From contig CAVPMW010000015.1 in assembly GCA_963706515.1 (NCBI GenBank), forward strand, positions 124,001 through 188,000: 64,000 nt of DNA, read 5' to 3'. The number at the start of each line of letters is the position of its first letter. Position 1 is the stretch's first letter. The position numbers were made by a program, and so were the translations under genes. The notes under the pieces were generated by a model that made no database searches, was not told the DNA's origin, and saw only the letters and a list, made by a program, of their open reading frames with translations. The DNA is from CAVPMW01 sp963706515 (GTDB lineage Bacteria; Chloroflexota; Anaerolineae; Anaerolineales; UBA4823). Shown here piece after piece: positions 25,753 through 36,397 of this stretch.

Positions 25753-27247
25753 CCTGCTCTTTATTCCCAGCACGCTGCTCTACCTGCTGGTTGTCGGTTT
25801 ATTGTTCATCTTTGGGGCAAATTTCCTATATCTGACTGCCGTCGCGCTGCGCAAACGCCAACCGCAGATTCCCCCTCCCCCTCCATTATCCTGGCCTGCG
25901 GTTACCATACAGTTACCGATATACAATGAAATCTATGTGGTTGAGCGCTTGATCCGTGCTGCGGTTAGCCTGGATTATCCCCGCGAGCTGCTCGAAGTCC
26001 AGGTTCTGGATGATTCCACGGATGAGACGGTTGCCCTGGTGGAGACCCTGGTGCATCAGCTGCGCGCCCAGGGCTACCACATCCACCACCTGCATCGCAC
26101 TATTCGGAGCGGGTATAAAGCTGGCGCTTTAGCCGCCGGTCTCGCCAGCGCAGAAGGCGAGTTCCTGGCTATCTTCGACGCCGACTTCCTCCCTCCGCCG
26201 GACTTTTTACGCCGTACCCTTCCCTATTTCCAGGATGCCCGCATCGGTTTCCTCCAGACGAGATGGGGGCACGTCAATGGCAACTATTCCTTGCTGACCC
26301 GGCTGCAATCCCTGGCTATCGATGCCCATTTTGTCGTCGAGCAGTATGCCCGCTACCAGGGTGGTTTCTGGTTCAACTTCAACGGCACGGCTGGGATCTG
26401 GCGGCGCGCCGCCCTCGAGGATGCCGGCGGCTGGAAAGCTGATACATTGACCGAAGACCTGGACCTATCGTACCGGTCATTCCTGAAGGGCTGGCGCGGA
26501 TTATACCTGCGCGATGTTGAAGTGCCCTCCGAAATCCCGGTAACTTTCAGCGCCTACCGCCGCCAACAGCAGCGCTGGGCACGTGGCAGCCTGGAATGCG
26601 CCATCAAATACATCCCCGAAGTGTGGAATACTTCCATCCCAATTTCCCACAAGATTGAAGCTACCTTGCACTTGCTCGGATACAGCATCCACCTGCTGAT
26701 GTTCTGCCTGGCGATTTTATTCCCGGTCGTGCTCTATCTCTCCCAACACTATACTGACCTGTCAGTCCTGTTTGGGCTGGTGTTTATGTTCAACCTGACC
26801 GGGTTAGCTCCTATCATCTATATAACAATCGCCCAGCAGCAGCTCAGGAATCGCTGGTGGCTCGCAATCCCGCAAATCCTGATCATGTCCTTGCTGGGCG
26901 CCGGGATGATGCTCAACACTGTGCGGGCAGCATTGCAGATCCTGTTCGATAAAAAGGCAGTATTCGAGCGCACTCCCAAATTCGGGATTATCCGGCAGGG
27001 ACAGAATTGGACGCGACGCCAATACCAGATCAAGCTGGACCCGATTGTGATTTTTGAGATTGGGTTCGCTCTCTTCAATCTGGTGACTTTACTATTTTCC
27101 GTGCGCATGCGCGATTGGACGCTGACTTTCTATGCCGCATTGTTCTGCTGCGGGCTGTTCTTCACTTCCAGCATGACAATCCTGCAGAGCATCCACTTAC
27201 GCCAGGAGCGGGCAGAAGCTCCGGCACAGGTTGCATTTACAAAATGA
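25745..27247 (+). CDS. Processive GT2 glycosyltransferase (cellulose/glucomannan synthase-like)
   Basis: A 500-residue membrane glycosyltransferase. One N-terminal helix, then a GT-A domain with TIQLPIYNE, VLDDSTDET, the metal-binding FDADFLPP, the acceptor-site TEDLDLSYRS and the QxxRW motif (QQQRWARGS), then four C-terminal helices. This is the CesA/BcsA/CslA arrangement of processive enzymes that polymerise and extrude beta-linked glycans; product is not predictable. ATG 25745 overlaps the upstream stop; ATG 25727 is an alternative. No PilZ domain is seen. It sits between the ligase-like gene and a nucleotidyltransferase gene, with the next start overlapping its TGA. Confidence 0.88.
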   Translation: MIDLLFIPSTLLYLLVVGLLFIFGANFLYLTAVALRKRQPQIPPPPPLSWPAVTIQLPIYNEIYVVERLIRAAVSLDYPRELLEVQVLDDSTDETVALVETLVHQLRAQGYHIHHLHRTIRSGYKAGALAAGLASAEGEFLAIFDADFLPPPDFLRRTLPYFQDARIGFLQTRWGHVNGNYSLLTRLQSLAIDAHFVVEQYARYQGGFWFNFNGTAGIWRRAALEDAGGWKADTLTEDLDLSYRSFLKGWRGLYLRDVEVPSEIPVTFSAYRRQQQRWARGSLECAIKYIPEVWNTSIPISHKIEATLHLLGYSIHLLMFCLAILFPVVLYLSQHYTDLSVLFGLVFMFNLTGLAPIIYITIAQQQLRNRWWLAIPQILIMSLLGAGMMLNTVRAALQILFDKKAVFERTPKFGIIRQGQNWTRRQYQIKLDPIVIFEIGFALFNLVTLLFSVRMRDWTLTFYAALFCCGLFFTSSMTILQSIHLRQERAEAPAQVAFTK

Positions 27248-28226
27248 CTGACTTAGACTGGCGTCCGCTGCTAACCGATCCCATTTACGTCCCCGGCAGC
27301 CGCAGGGGTGGATCCAGGCTCGCCTTAGTGCAAGCCATCCTTCAGACGGTTGCTTATGCGGACGTATTCGACTACCCGCTCACTCTGGCGGAAATCTATC
27401 ACTATCTGGTAGGAGTTCTCGGCGTCAATGGAGTCCGTGCAGGATGCCTTGCTGACCGATCCCCTGTTATCGACCTACCTGGTGCAGGTGGAGCGGCTAC
27501 TTCGTTTTACCCGGGCGGGAGCACCTGATCCTGCTCCGCCAGGGACGCAGCTTGCAGGCGCGCCGTTTGTGGCCGAGGGCGCTCACCTATGGTCGCTGGC
27601 TCAGCCGCCTGCCTTTCGTGCGCATGGTGGCAGTTACCGGCACGCTATCCGTCGATAACGTCGAGCAGCAGGCTGACCTGGATTTTCTGGTAGTTACCGC
27701 TCCGGGCCGCCTGTGGCTCTGTCGCGGGATGGCAATGCTGCTGGTTCGTTTTGCCGGGCTGCGCGGCGACGTCGTCTGCCCGAATTATTTCATCTCCGAG
27801 CGTGCCCTGGTGTTCACCGAACGCAACCTGTATACAGCCCATGAGCTGGTGCAGATGGTCCCCTTGAGCGGTCCTGAGGTCTTTCGCCGCATGTGGTCGC
27901 TCAATAACTGGGCGTTTAATTTCTTACCCAACGCGGCAGACTGCCCGCCTGAAAGACCGGCATCCGCATCCGCTGATCCATTTTACAAAAATTGGCTGGA
28001 AAGCTGGTTAAGCGCCGGCTCCGGCGCTTACCTGGAAAGGTTTGAGATGCAGCGCAAGCTGCGCCAGCTCACCCGCCCTAGGGAAATAGCGCCCGAAGCC
28101 GCTTTTTCTGCCGATTGGTGCAAAGGTCACTTCAACAACCATGGGCAGCGTACCTTATCTGCGTATGCCAGCCGTCTGCATCAAGTCGAAGAGGATTTAT
28201 CCATCTCGCTGGGTAGCAGCGTATGA
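27244..28226 (+). CDS. Nucleotidyltransferase-fold protein, frameshifted
   Basis: About 325 residues joined over frame changes near 27415 and 27510. The N-terminal part is a small helical domain (VAYADVFDYPLTLAEIYHYLVG). The central part RMVAVTGTLSVDNVEQQADLDFLVVTAPGRLWL has the GxxxxDxxxxxADLDFLVV arrangement of a minimal nucleotidyltransferase with its two acidic residues. The C-terminal part is helical (AFNFLPNAADCP, then WLSAGSGAYLERFEMQRKL). Such proteins occur in Chloroflexota polysaccharide clusters; what they transfer is not known to me. ATG 27244 overlaps the GT2 stop and its own stop overlaps the next start. Confidence 0.62.
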
Positions 28227-29805
28227 TGCTCAACAAAGTTTTGCTGGGACAGTCTTACTATTTACATTTCGATCCCAAGCTGTGGCAGGCCATGCAGCCT
28301 TACCCGCCCCTGGGGACGTCTGTACGCTGCCAGCTACCTGCGCAGCCGCGGCTATCCGGTGGCGCTGTTCGATGCGATGCTGGCAGCCAGCGAAGAGGAG
28401 TGGGTTGCAGGCGCTCGACCGCCACCAGCCCGCGCTTCGCGGTCCTGTTCGAGGACAATTTCAATTATCTATCCAAGATGTGTCTCGCTGCGCATGCGCC
28501 GGGCAGCCTTCAGCATGATCGGCGCTGCCCGGCAGCGCGGCTGCACGGTGATTGCCTGCGGCGCGGATGCCAGCGATCACGCCGCAGATTACCTGGCCCA
28601 CGGGGCAGATTTTATCCTGCTCGGGGAGGGCGAGATTACCCTCGGCGAGCTGCTGGACAGCCTGAGCGGGCGCAGCGCAGCAGCCCCTCGAAGCGATCCA
28701 GAGCCTGGCTTCTATTCAGAGAAAGGCGAGCCGGAGTCATTGATCAAGACCACCCGCCGCCCTGAAATCAAGGATCTGGATTCCCTGCCCTTCCCGGCCT
28801 GGGACCTGGTAGATGTTCCGCGTTACAAACGCGATCTGGCTGCGAGCGCCACGGGTACTTCTCGATGAACATGGTCACGACCCGCGGCTGTCCATTTCAC
28901 TGCAACTGGTGCGCCAAACCGATCTGGGGCCAGCGCTACAACGCGCGCTCGCCTGAGAACGTCGTCGCCGAGATGCGAGTACCTGCACGCAACCTACCAG
29001 CCGGACCACATCTGGTTCGTGGACGATATCTTCGGTCTCAAGCCGGGCTGGCTGCCCAAATATGCGAGCCGTGCTCGAGATCCGAAGGCTGCGCAAATCC
29101 CTTTCAAGTGCCTCAGCCGGGTGGATTTGCTGCTGCGCCCTGGCGAGGTCGATGCCCTGAAAGCTGGCTGGCTGCCAGATCGTGTGGGTGGGCGCAGAGT
29201 CGGGTTCGCAGAAGATGCTGGATGCGATGGATAAGGGTACCCAGGTCGAGCAGATCTACCGTCTGACGCCGCACTGCTGCACGCAGGCAGGTATCCAAGT
29301 CGGCTTCTTCCTCCAGTTTGGCTATCCCGGCGAAGACGCGAGCAGACATCGAAAAGACCCTGCAGATGGTGCGCGACTGCCAGCCCGGATGATATCGGCA
29401 TCTCGGTTTCCTATCCCATGCCCGGGACGCAAATTCTACGAGGCGGTCCGCGAGCCAGCTCGGCGAGAGACAGAACTGGGAGGATTCAAGCGACCTGGCC
29501 ATGCTCTATCAAGGTCCGTTCTAGCACGGAATTTTACCGCCAGCTGCTACAGCGTGGTGCATAAGGAATTCCGGGCGCGCAAGGCCTGGCAGGCGCTGCA
29601 GGGCTCGCCCGGCCGTGACCACGCGCCTGTCGGCTGGAGGAATCCGCTTCCATGACCTGGAGCCGCATGATCTTACAACCTGGCCAGTTTGCCGCTCGCC
29701 CGGCGGGAGCTGAACCGCCTGGCAACCCAGTCGCAGAAGCGGCCTGAGATCGCTGCCGCACATGGCTGCCCCGACGCCGCCTCGCACGCCTACCCCGCAG
29801 GATGA
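28223..29805 (+). CDS. B12-binding/radical SAM enzyme, many frameshifts
   Basis: Read across many frame changes, the protein starts with a cobalamin-binding-type region (PPLGTLYAASYLRSRGYPV, then GCTVIACGADASDHAADYL and ILLGEGEITLGELLDSL), followed by the radical SAM cluster motif in MVTTRGCPFHCNWCAKP (C-x3-C-x2-C) and a TIM-barrel-like part (DHIWFVDDIFGLKPGWL, SRVDLLLRPGEVDALK, VGFFLQFGYPGED, DIGISVSYPMPGT). It ends NLASLPLARREL to TGA 29803-29805. Family members methylate or rearrange unactivated carbons; in a polysaccharide operon it may modify a sugar or lipid carrier. ATG 28223 overlaps the previous stop. Most breaks can be mended by removing or adding one or a few bases. Confidence 0.68.
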
Positions 29806-29812
29806 GCGAAGG

Positions 29813-30627
29813 ATGGAGCAGCAGCCTTTCAGCACGATCGCCGAGGCCTTTTCCCGCACCGCCGAAAAATACGATGCCTTTGCCGAAGACCATCCGCACC
29901 TGACCCGCATGCGCAGCAAGGTGTACGCGCACATCTGCCCGCGTGCTGCCCCCCCGGCGCGCATCCTGGAGCTGAACGCCGGGACGGGCACCGATGCGGT
30001 GCAGCTCGCCCGCAGGGGGTATCGGCTGCATGCCACCGACATCGCCCCAGGCATGCTCCAGCGCCTGGAGGATAAAATCGCCCAGATGGGGCTGGACGAG
30101 CAGGTTACCCTGCAGCAATGCTCGTTCACCGACCTGAGCCAGCGTCCAGGGCGGCTCCGTATGACGCCGTTTTCTCCAACCTGGGCGGGCTGAACTGCAT
30201 CCCGGACCTGTCCCCGGTTATCCAGGCGCTGCCCCAGGTATTGCGCCCCGGCGGGGTGGTGACCTGGGTGCTGATGCCGCCGGTCTGCCTGTGGGAGCTG
30301 GGGATGCTCTTCACCGGGCAGGTGCGGCTTCGCCATGCGGCGGCTGCAGCGCGACGGGACCCGCGCCCACCTGGAAGGTTTGTATTTCAACGTCTATTAC
30401 TTCACCCCCCGGCAGGTGCTGCCTGGTTTGGGCAGGATTATGAGCTGCTGGCTCTCGAAGGTCTTTCGGTGATTACGCCCACCGCAGAGAGCAAAAACCT
30501 GGCCAGGCGTTTCCCGCGCTTCTACCGCCTCTTGAGCTGGCTCGATGACCGCCTGTGCACCCGCCCGCCCTGGTGGGGTTGGGGTGATTTTTTCATCCTG
30601 TCGCTGCGCTATCAGCCCCGTTCGTAA
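29813..30627 (+). CDS. Class I SAM-dependent methyltransferase, frameshifted
   Basis: About 270 residues. AFSRTAEKYDAFAEDHPHL leads into motif I as ILELNAGTGTDAVQLARRGY, then ATDIAPGMLQRLE, and after a frame change near 30150, YDAVFSNLGGLNCIPDLSPV and VLRPGGVVTWVLMPP. A second break near 30325 precedes YFNVYYFTPRQV and a C-terminal helical region. These are Rossmann methyltransferase motifs; substrate unknown. It follows the radical SAM gene after 7 bp. ATG 29813 is chosen because the protein then begins MEQQPFSTIAEAF. Confidence 0.75.
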
Positions 30628-30662
30628 AGAACCGCTCCCTTGGTCTCTCTCCAGGAGGTTCG

Positions 30663-31435
30663 ATGAGCTTCCCCTCTTCTCCGGAAAACACGCCTTGCCC
30701 ACGATGATCAACCCGCAGGACATCGTCGCCTACCGCGCTCAGCTCGGCCGCGCGCCGAAAGTCACTGAGCTGCAGGGCGTCTTGCTGTGCGTTGAAAGAG
30801 GCCTGCCGCGCCGCCTGCGCCGGAAGATTCCCATCCAGACGGTGGGGCACATGAACGGGGTGCTGTATGGCGTGAAGCAGACCCGGAATACGGTAGCTGT
30901 GATGGCTGAGTTTGGCGGAGGCGCTCCGACCGTGGCTGGGCTTGCCGACGAATTCGCGGCATTGGGCGCCAGACGCATGATCGTGCTGACCGGCGGTGGA
31001 GCGCTGCAGCCTGACCTAAAAATCGGGGATATCGTCGTCTGCGACCAGGCGCTGCGCGATGAAGGTGCTTCCTACCATTACCTCCCGCCCGCCAGGTCCG
31101 TCGCGGCCGATGCCGGGCTGGTCGACCGCCTGGTAAAAGCGATCGAGGCGCGCGGGAGTCAGCCCAGCCTGGGGACCACCTGGACCACCGATGCGGGCTA
31201 CCGGGAAACGTTCGCCGAAGTGAGCCAGTACCGGTCCGAGGGGGTGAAGACTGTGGAGATGGAATGCGCTGCCTTGTTCGCTATCGGGCAGAAGCGCGGG
31301 GTGCAGACCGCGGCAGTCGTCGTGGTCATGGACAGCCTGGCTGGCGAGCGCTGGCAGATCCCGCAGAGGTTGGATGCTGTCCAGCGCGCATTGGATCTCG
31401 CTTACGCTGCGGCGATTGACGCTCTGAGCGGTTAA
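30663..31435 (+). CDS. Purine/uridine-type nucleoside phosphorylase
   Basis: A nucleoside phosphorylase (PNP/UDP family) of about 245-258 residues: VGHMNGVLYGVKQTRNTVAVMAEFGGGAPT, ARRMIVLTGGGALQPDLKIGDIVVCDQALRDEG and VKTVEMECAALFAIGQKRGVQTAAVVVVMDS, the last holding the Met-Glu pair that holds the ribose. It splits nucleosides with phosphate into base and ribose 1-phosphate. ATG 30663 has a perfect AGGAGG 5 nt upstream, but its frame ends after 14 codons, just where ATG 30704 opens the main frame; a single missing base near 30690-30705 would join MSFPSSPENT to ALPTMINPQ. Why a salvage enzyme sits in a glycan cluster is unclear. Confidence 0.85.
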
Positions 31436-31438
31436 TGC

Positions 31439-32420
31439 ATGGCAGATTTGGGCTCATTCACTCTGACCTGTCCCCGCTGCCGCTCGCCGCTTGAGCAGAC
31501 AGCCTCGGATGAGCTGCGCAGTCCTGGCGAGCTGCGCGGCCCAGGCCAGCTGCGCTGTCCCACCGATGGGCTGTGCTTCCCCTGCCAGGAGGGAATCTGG
31601 CGCTTCTTGCTCCCGGAGCGCGAAGCGCATTACCAGCAGTTCATGCGCGAGTATCAGGCGGTGCGCCAGGCAGAAGGCCGCGGCTCAGCTGACCCCCAGT
31701 ATTACCAGGCGCTCCCCGACCGGGACCTGAGCGGACGCTTCAGCCAGGATTGGCGCATCCGCGCTCGCAGCTTCCACGCCTTCGTCGACGGTTTCCTGCA
31801 GCCGCTGGAAGCCAGGTCGCCGCGCCCGCTCAAGATCCTCGACCTGGGCTCTGGCAACGGCTGGCTGGCGCACCAGCTTGCCCGGCGCGGCCACCGGGTG
31901 GCGGCAGTCGACCTGCAGACCAACGTGCAGGATGGGCTGGGCGCATTCATCCATTACCCGGTCGCCTACCTCCCCGTCCAGGCCGAGTTCGATCGCCTGC
32001 CCTTCGCAGAGGGGCAGATCGACCTGGCAATTTTCAACTCTTCCCTGCACTATTCGACCGGTTACAACGCCACGCTGGCTGAGGCGCTGCGCCTGCTGGT
32101 GGATTCCGGGAACCTGGTCATCCTGGATACCCCCATATACCACGACCCATCCAGCGGCGCGCAGATGCTGGAAGAGCGCCAGGCGCTGTTCACCCAGCGC
32201 TACGGCTTCCCCTCGAACGCTCTGCAGAGCGAAGGCTATCTGACCGATGAGGCGCCTGGCTGAGCTGGCGCTTGAGCTCAGCCTGCATTGGAAGCTCATC
32301 ACCCCCTACTACGGCCTGGAGCGGGCGCTCGCCCCCTGGAAAGCCCGCCTGCGCGGGAAGCGCGAGCCCGCCCGCTTCATGGTCATCATCGGAGAGCGAA
32401 ATCCCAGGAAGTTAAATTAA
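31439..32420 (+). CDS. SAM methyltransferase with N-terminal zinc-ribbon-like region, one frameshift
   Basis: About 326 residues. The N-terminus has CPRCRSP and, after an insert with a repeated ELRxPG pattern, LRCPTDGLCFPCQEGIWRFL, a four-to-five-cysteine knuckle. The methyltransferase core follows: LKILDLGSGNGWLAHQLARRGHRVAAVDLQ and IDLAIFNSSLHYSTGYNATLAEALRLLVDSGNLVILDTPIYHD. The frame changes near 32245; the rest (RLAELALELSLHWKLITPYYGLERALAPWK) ends at TAA 32420. It closes the plus-strand cluster, starting 3 bp after the phosphorylase stop. Substrate unknown. Confidence 0.75.
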
Positions 32421-32511
32421 TGATCGTACAAAGGATTTACACGGTCACCCGCAAAATTTCCGGATAGTGCTCCAGGCCTGGGTCCGTTTAGATTTGCTCT
32501 GCAATTGCCCC

Positions 32512-33684
32512 TTATTCCATTGCTAGCCTGGGTGAGATGGTCCTGGATTCGGAGCCCGGTTGGACCGCCCCTCGATCGCTTGATAAAAACGCTTCCATGG
32601 CTGCTTCGCCAGCTTTAAGGACGGCTTCCATGCGTTTGGGGGTTATGTCAAATTCCATCGTACCGATCCCTTTGGCTGGCAGGTGGCAAATCATCTGTTT
32701 ATACGCGGAGAGCATGGCTTTATCATGCGCAGAGAGCACAGTATCGGCTAATCCGTGAATGCGCAGCATCATTGCTTCCAGTAAGTCGAGATGGTTTAAC
32801 AATCCAGGCGCTGACATGCTTTTGACCGGCGGTTCGCCTGCGCCTGGCACTTCCAGGGATTCGTCGATCAGCAAGCCGATCACATCCTCCGATTGCATTC
32901 CCTCCCCCATGATCTCATTGATATCCTCATCGACCGAGACAAATAAGCGGATAGGGAAATTGGAGAGCAGCCCACCATCAACCACCTTGTTCCCAGCCAA
33001 ATTGCGGCCGCGATAAGTGCCCCATTCTTCCTTCCAGGTCACTTCTTGCCACGCAAAGGGACAGCCCATTGACATGCGCACTGCCCAAACCGTGGGTAAT
33101 GCAGGCGCTGTCCGGTGGTTGAGCACCAGCATTTCCTTGCCGGTTAGATCCGAAGCGACAACCGACAAATCCCGACCGGTTTTCTGCGAGAATTCTGTCA
33201 GGGTGCAAGCGGACAGATTTCGACCACCAGCATCCATTTTTTCCTGAAGCCATTCCAAGAACGCATCGCCCGCATACCATCCTCCCCACTGGAAGAGCGA
33301 AATGATATGCCGGATTAAGTCCCGCTTCAGCAAGCTATCGATGAGGCTATCGACAATGGGCTCGATCAGGTTGGGGACCTCTGGATTATCCAGCTCCGTC
33401 CGCAACCAAAATCCCAATTGATCGCGCACAACCATGTCCTCATTAATTGTGGGCGTATCCATAAAACTCGCAAAGCGTGGTCGACCATCCGGCGTCTTTT
33501 CATTGATCGCCGCCAGATTTTCTTGCGAGCTGTATCCCGCAGCAATCAAGCAAGCCGTGATAGATCCAGCCGATGCCCCAATCAATCGCCGGGGTTTATG
33601 ACCGTGGCGTTCGAATGCCTGCAAAGCCCCCACAAAAGCAAGACCTTTTGCCCCACCACCTTCAAAAACGAGATCGTATTCCAT
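32512..33684 (-). CDS. Patatin-like phospholipase
   Basis: A 390-residue acyl hydrolase with a Ser-Asp dyad. FEGGGAKGLAFVGAL is the oxyanion loop, RRLIGASAGSITACL holds the nucleophile Ser in G-x-S-x-G, and NKVVDGGLLSNFPIRLFV gives the catalytic Asp in DGG. It has no signal peptide, so it is likely cytosolic and may act on membrane lipids. The length, with a long C-terminal helical part, fits bacterial stand-alone patatins. Some patatins are antiphage effectors next to cyclic-nucleotide synthases; none is visible here, so a housekeeping lipase is as likely. It faces the end of the nucleotidyl/methyltransferase cluster and stands alone. Confidence 0.88.
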   Translation of the reverse strand: MEYDLVFEGGGAKGLAFVGALQAFERHGHKPRRLIGASAGSITACLIAAGYSSQENLAAINEKTPDGRPRFASFMDTPTINEDMVVRDQLGFWLRTELDNPEVPNLIEPIVDSLIDSLLKRDLIRHIISLFQWGGWYAGDAFLEWLQEKMDAGGRNLSACTLTEFSQKTGRDLSVVASDLTGKEMLVLNHRTAPALPTVWAVRMSMGCPFAWQEVTWKEEWGTYRGRNLAGNKVVDGGLLSNFPIRLFVSVDEDINEIMGEGMQSEDVIGLLIDESLEVPGAGEPPVKSMSAPGLLNHLDLLEAMMLRIHGLADTVLSAHDKAMLSAYKQMICHLPAKGIGTMEFDITPKRMEAVLKAGEAAMEAFLSSDRGAVQPGSESRTISPRLAME

Positions 33685-33791
33685 ATTATTGTCCCCGATT
33701 TTCTCTTATCGCTGAAGGTTAATTACAAAACGAGGATATCTTATCAAATTTATTGGATTTATGCTGTGCGGGTTTCCGTGGAGGTAAATTT

Positions 33792-33842
33792 CCGAAAACG
33801 AAGACAGGTGGCGCCAAGGCGCCACCTGTACTTCGTTTTCGG
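33792..33842. terminator. Long hairpin after the META-repeat gene
   Basis: Arms 33792-33815 and 33818-33842 pair along their whole length with a single-base bulge and a 2-nt nominal loop. It begins 18 bp past the stop of the minus-strand gene ending at 33860, so it is the likely terminator or 3' stabiliser of that transcript; on the minus strand it is followed by AAATTT. Confidence 0.65.
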
Positions 33843-33859
33843 ATTTTATAAGACCGTCT

Positions 33860-36045
33860 TTACGGCTGTCCGGGAGTGAACTGCATGATCCCGGTATCGA
33901 ACTTCAAGGCGATATACAGCTGGCCATCTTTGATGAGATAGCTGGCGGCCGCCTGCGCGTCCCTGACGAACTGCGTCGCCTGCGAGTCGGCGCCGCAGTT
34001 TACATTGCCGGCGTTGCTCAGATCGATCGTCATTGTGCCGCCCTGCACCGTGTATTTGCCAGCGATGGCAGTGCAGTCCGCTAAGAGATCTAATACCTCA
34101 TCCGGCAAGAAGAAAAGCTGGTACTTCCCGGGTTCAGAGGGCGCCAGGCTGGTATCGTTGCCGTACTTCGTCTCTACCCAATCCCAGCGGGTGCCGAACA
34201 GCAGGTTCGCCTGATAGCTCGCCAGCAGCGCCCCATTGGCATCCCGGATCTCGAGTTTATCGCCCTGGATCTGGTAGGTCGCCGCGCTCTCCAGGGCTTT
34301 CAAATACGCTGCTTCCTGTTCCATAACCCCTTGCGGCTCCGAGCAAAGCTTGCGCGTGCTGGCTGCCGGACCGATATGCAGCGAGCTGCCATCCACCTGG
34401 TAGTCGGCAGTGTAGTTGTTGCAGCCGCCGGAACCCGCCAGCTTTCCATCCGCTCCAAACACTGCGCTGACGTCTGTGCCTTCCAGAACGCCCACCACTG
34501 CCTCTTTGCCGTTGTTATAGCCGGTGAGCTGCCAGTGGGTGTTTTCCAGCGAAGTCCCTACGGATGCCTGGTAGGAGGCCAGAGTAGCCCCATCCGAACC
34601 GCGCAGGGTGAGCTGGTCGCCCTCGATCTGGTAGGTCGCGGCTTTGCCAATCGCCTGCAGGTAGGCAGTCTCCTGTTCCATGACGCCCTGTGGCTCTGCG
34701 CACATCATGAGCGTGCTGGCTGCCTGGCTGATCTGGATCTGGTCGCCGGTCGCCTTGTAGGCGGCGGTGTAATTGTTGCACCCTGCGGAGCCGGTCAGCT
34801 TGCCGTCCTCACTGAAGAGGGCGGTTACCTGGCTGCCGGATACAGTCGAGACCACCCCGCCTTTGCCGTTGTTGTAGGCGGTGAGCTGCCACTGCGTTCC
34901 TACCAGGGGCGTCGGCTGTACTGCCTGGTACATCGCGGCTGTCGCTCCGTCAGCGGTGCGCAGATGTGAGCTGGTCCCCGAGGATCTCGTACGTGTTGGC
35001 GCTCTCCAGGGCCTTGAGATAAGCGGTCTCCTGATCCATGACGCCGTCCGGTTGGGAGCAGAACATCATCGTGGACGCCGCCGATCCGATCTGGATCTGG
35101 TTGCCATTCACCTTATAGGAGGCGGTGTACGTATTGCAGCCAGCCGAGCCGGTCAGGCTGTTATCTGCGGCGAAAAACGCGGTGATCTTCGTCCCCGTCA
35201 GCAGCGATACGACTGCCTGTTTTCCGTTATTATAGGCCGTCAGCTCCCAGAGCGTCCCGCTCAGCGGCAGGGGTTGAAGCACTGAATAAGCCAGGATCGT
35301 CTTGCCGCTGGCATCGGCAATCTGCAGAGAGTCTGCCTGCGCCTGGAAGGTTGCGGATTTGCCCAAGGCTGCCAGGTAAGCCTGTTCCTGCTCCATGACG
35401 CCGGTTTCCAAACAGGCCATCATGGTCGAACCGATCCCACTGACCTTCAGCGTATTGCCATCTACCTGGTAAGTCCCAAAATAGCTGTTGCAGCCGGCGT
35501 TCCCCGCGAGATTGCCATCCTTAAATTCGGCGGTGATTTCCGTACCTGCCAGAACATTCATCTGCTGACCCTGGCTGTCCAGGTACCAGTCCAGCTTCCA
35601 GGTCTGCCCTTCCAGGCTGCTGGTCTGCGCGGAGGGGGTGGCGGTTCCTACCGGAGTTTTGCTCACCTGCTCGACCAGGGTGTATTGAAATTTGGAGGCG
35701 TCCGCCGCGGGAATTCGCAACCGGCTCGACACTGACCTTCAGCACGTACTCGAAGCCTGGTTCGTATGAGAATCCCGCGATTGGGTCGAAGAAATTGGTA
35801 TAAGCGTCTCCCGGGTTTTCTTTCACCTGCATGCATTTCATCGGCGCCACGCCGGTGCAGTCGACCAGCTCGGGCCCGACATACAGCGTCTTCTCGACCG
35901 GTGCTGGGGCTTCTGTTTTTTGGACGGGGGGCGTCTGCCCGGCAGGAGCCGAGGTTGGTGTCTCGGGCGTTGCGGGGGCGGCGCATGCAGTCAAAACCAG
36001 CAGCCCCAGGCTGAATAAGCCGATCAATAAAATCCAGTGTTTCAT
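33860..36045 (-). CDS. Lipoprotein with DUF4377 and about five META (HslJ-like) repeats, frameshifted
   Basis: ATG 36045 starts a lipoprotein signal (IGLFSLGLLVLTAC, lipobox LTAC). A DUF4377-like domain follows (VDCTGVAPMKCMQVKE, FYEPGFEYVLKVSVEP, FQYTLVEQ). Then come four clear META domains, each with W-x-L at the start, GSAGCNxYTAxYK in the middle and EQExAYLxAL at the end, plus a divergent fifth unit (FGTRWDWVETKYGNDTSL to the C-terminus). Total is about 720 residues. Frame changes occur near 35690 and 34950; sequence on either side is continuous in domain sense. META domains occur in envelope proteins linked to heat or antibiotic stress; the tandem series suggests a repeated ligand- or partner-binding array outside the membrane. 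It is next to another META protein. Confidence 0.75.
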
Positions 36046-36346
36046 TATTTATCTCTCCTCATTAGAAACTAAAGAAAATCAGAGCCATATCGTTTTTCCC
36101 TGGCGATTGGAAAAGGATTAATGTGGTTAGCCGATAGTATTTTTACAATCCGAAATGTTAAATTCGGTCCATCACTAGAGCAAATCGCTAATTAGAGCAC
36201 CGATTAATTAAAAATATATTCAGCGGTTTGCTCAGTCACGTATCCAAGGTTCACAATTATAAGCGTAATTCCAGAATAAATCCTCAGGCATTGCAAGATA
36301 TCCATTCAAGATAATATGACGTGCGAGCCGTGAGCTTTGTTCCCCT

Positions 36347-36381
36347 AGGCTGTAAACAAGCCTGAGGCTGTAAACAAGCCT
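36347..36381. repeat. Tandem pair of a 17-bp palindrome-like unit
   Basis: aggctgtaaacaagcct occurs at 36347-36363 and again at 36365-36381; each unit is itself an imperfect inverted repeat (aggct/agcct). It lies in the 413-bp gap between the two META genes, upstream of the lipoprotein gene on the minus strand and downstream of the fusion gene. The rest of the gap shows no gene. Confidence 0.7.
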
Positions 36382-36397
36382 CAGAAAATCAAATAAA

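Noticed and set aside
32512..33684. Patatin as an antiphage (CBASS-type) effector
   Set aside because: No cyclic-nucleotide synthase or ubiquitin-like partner genes are near.
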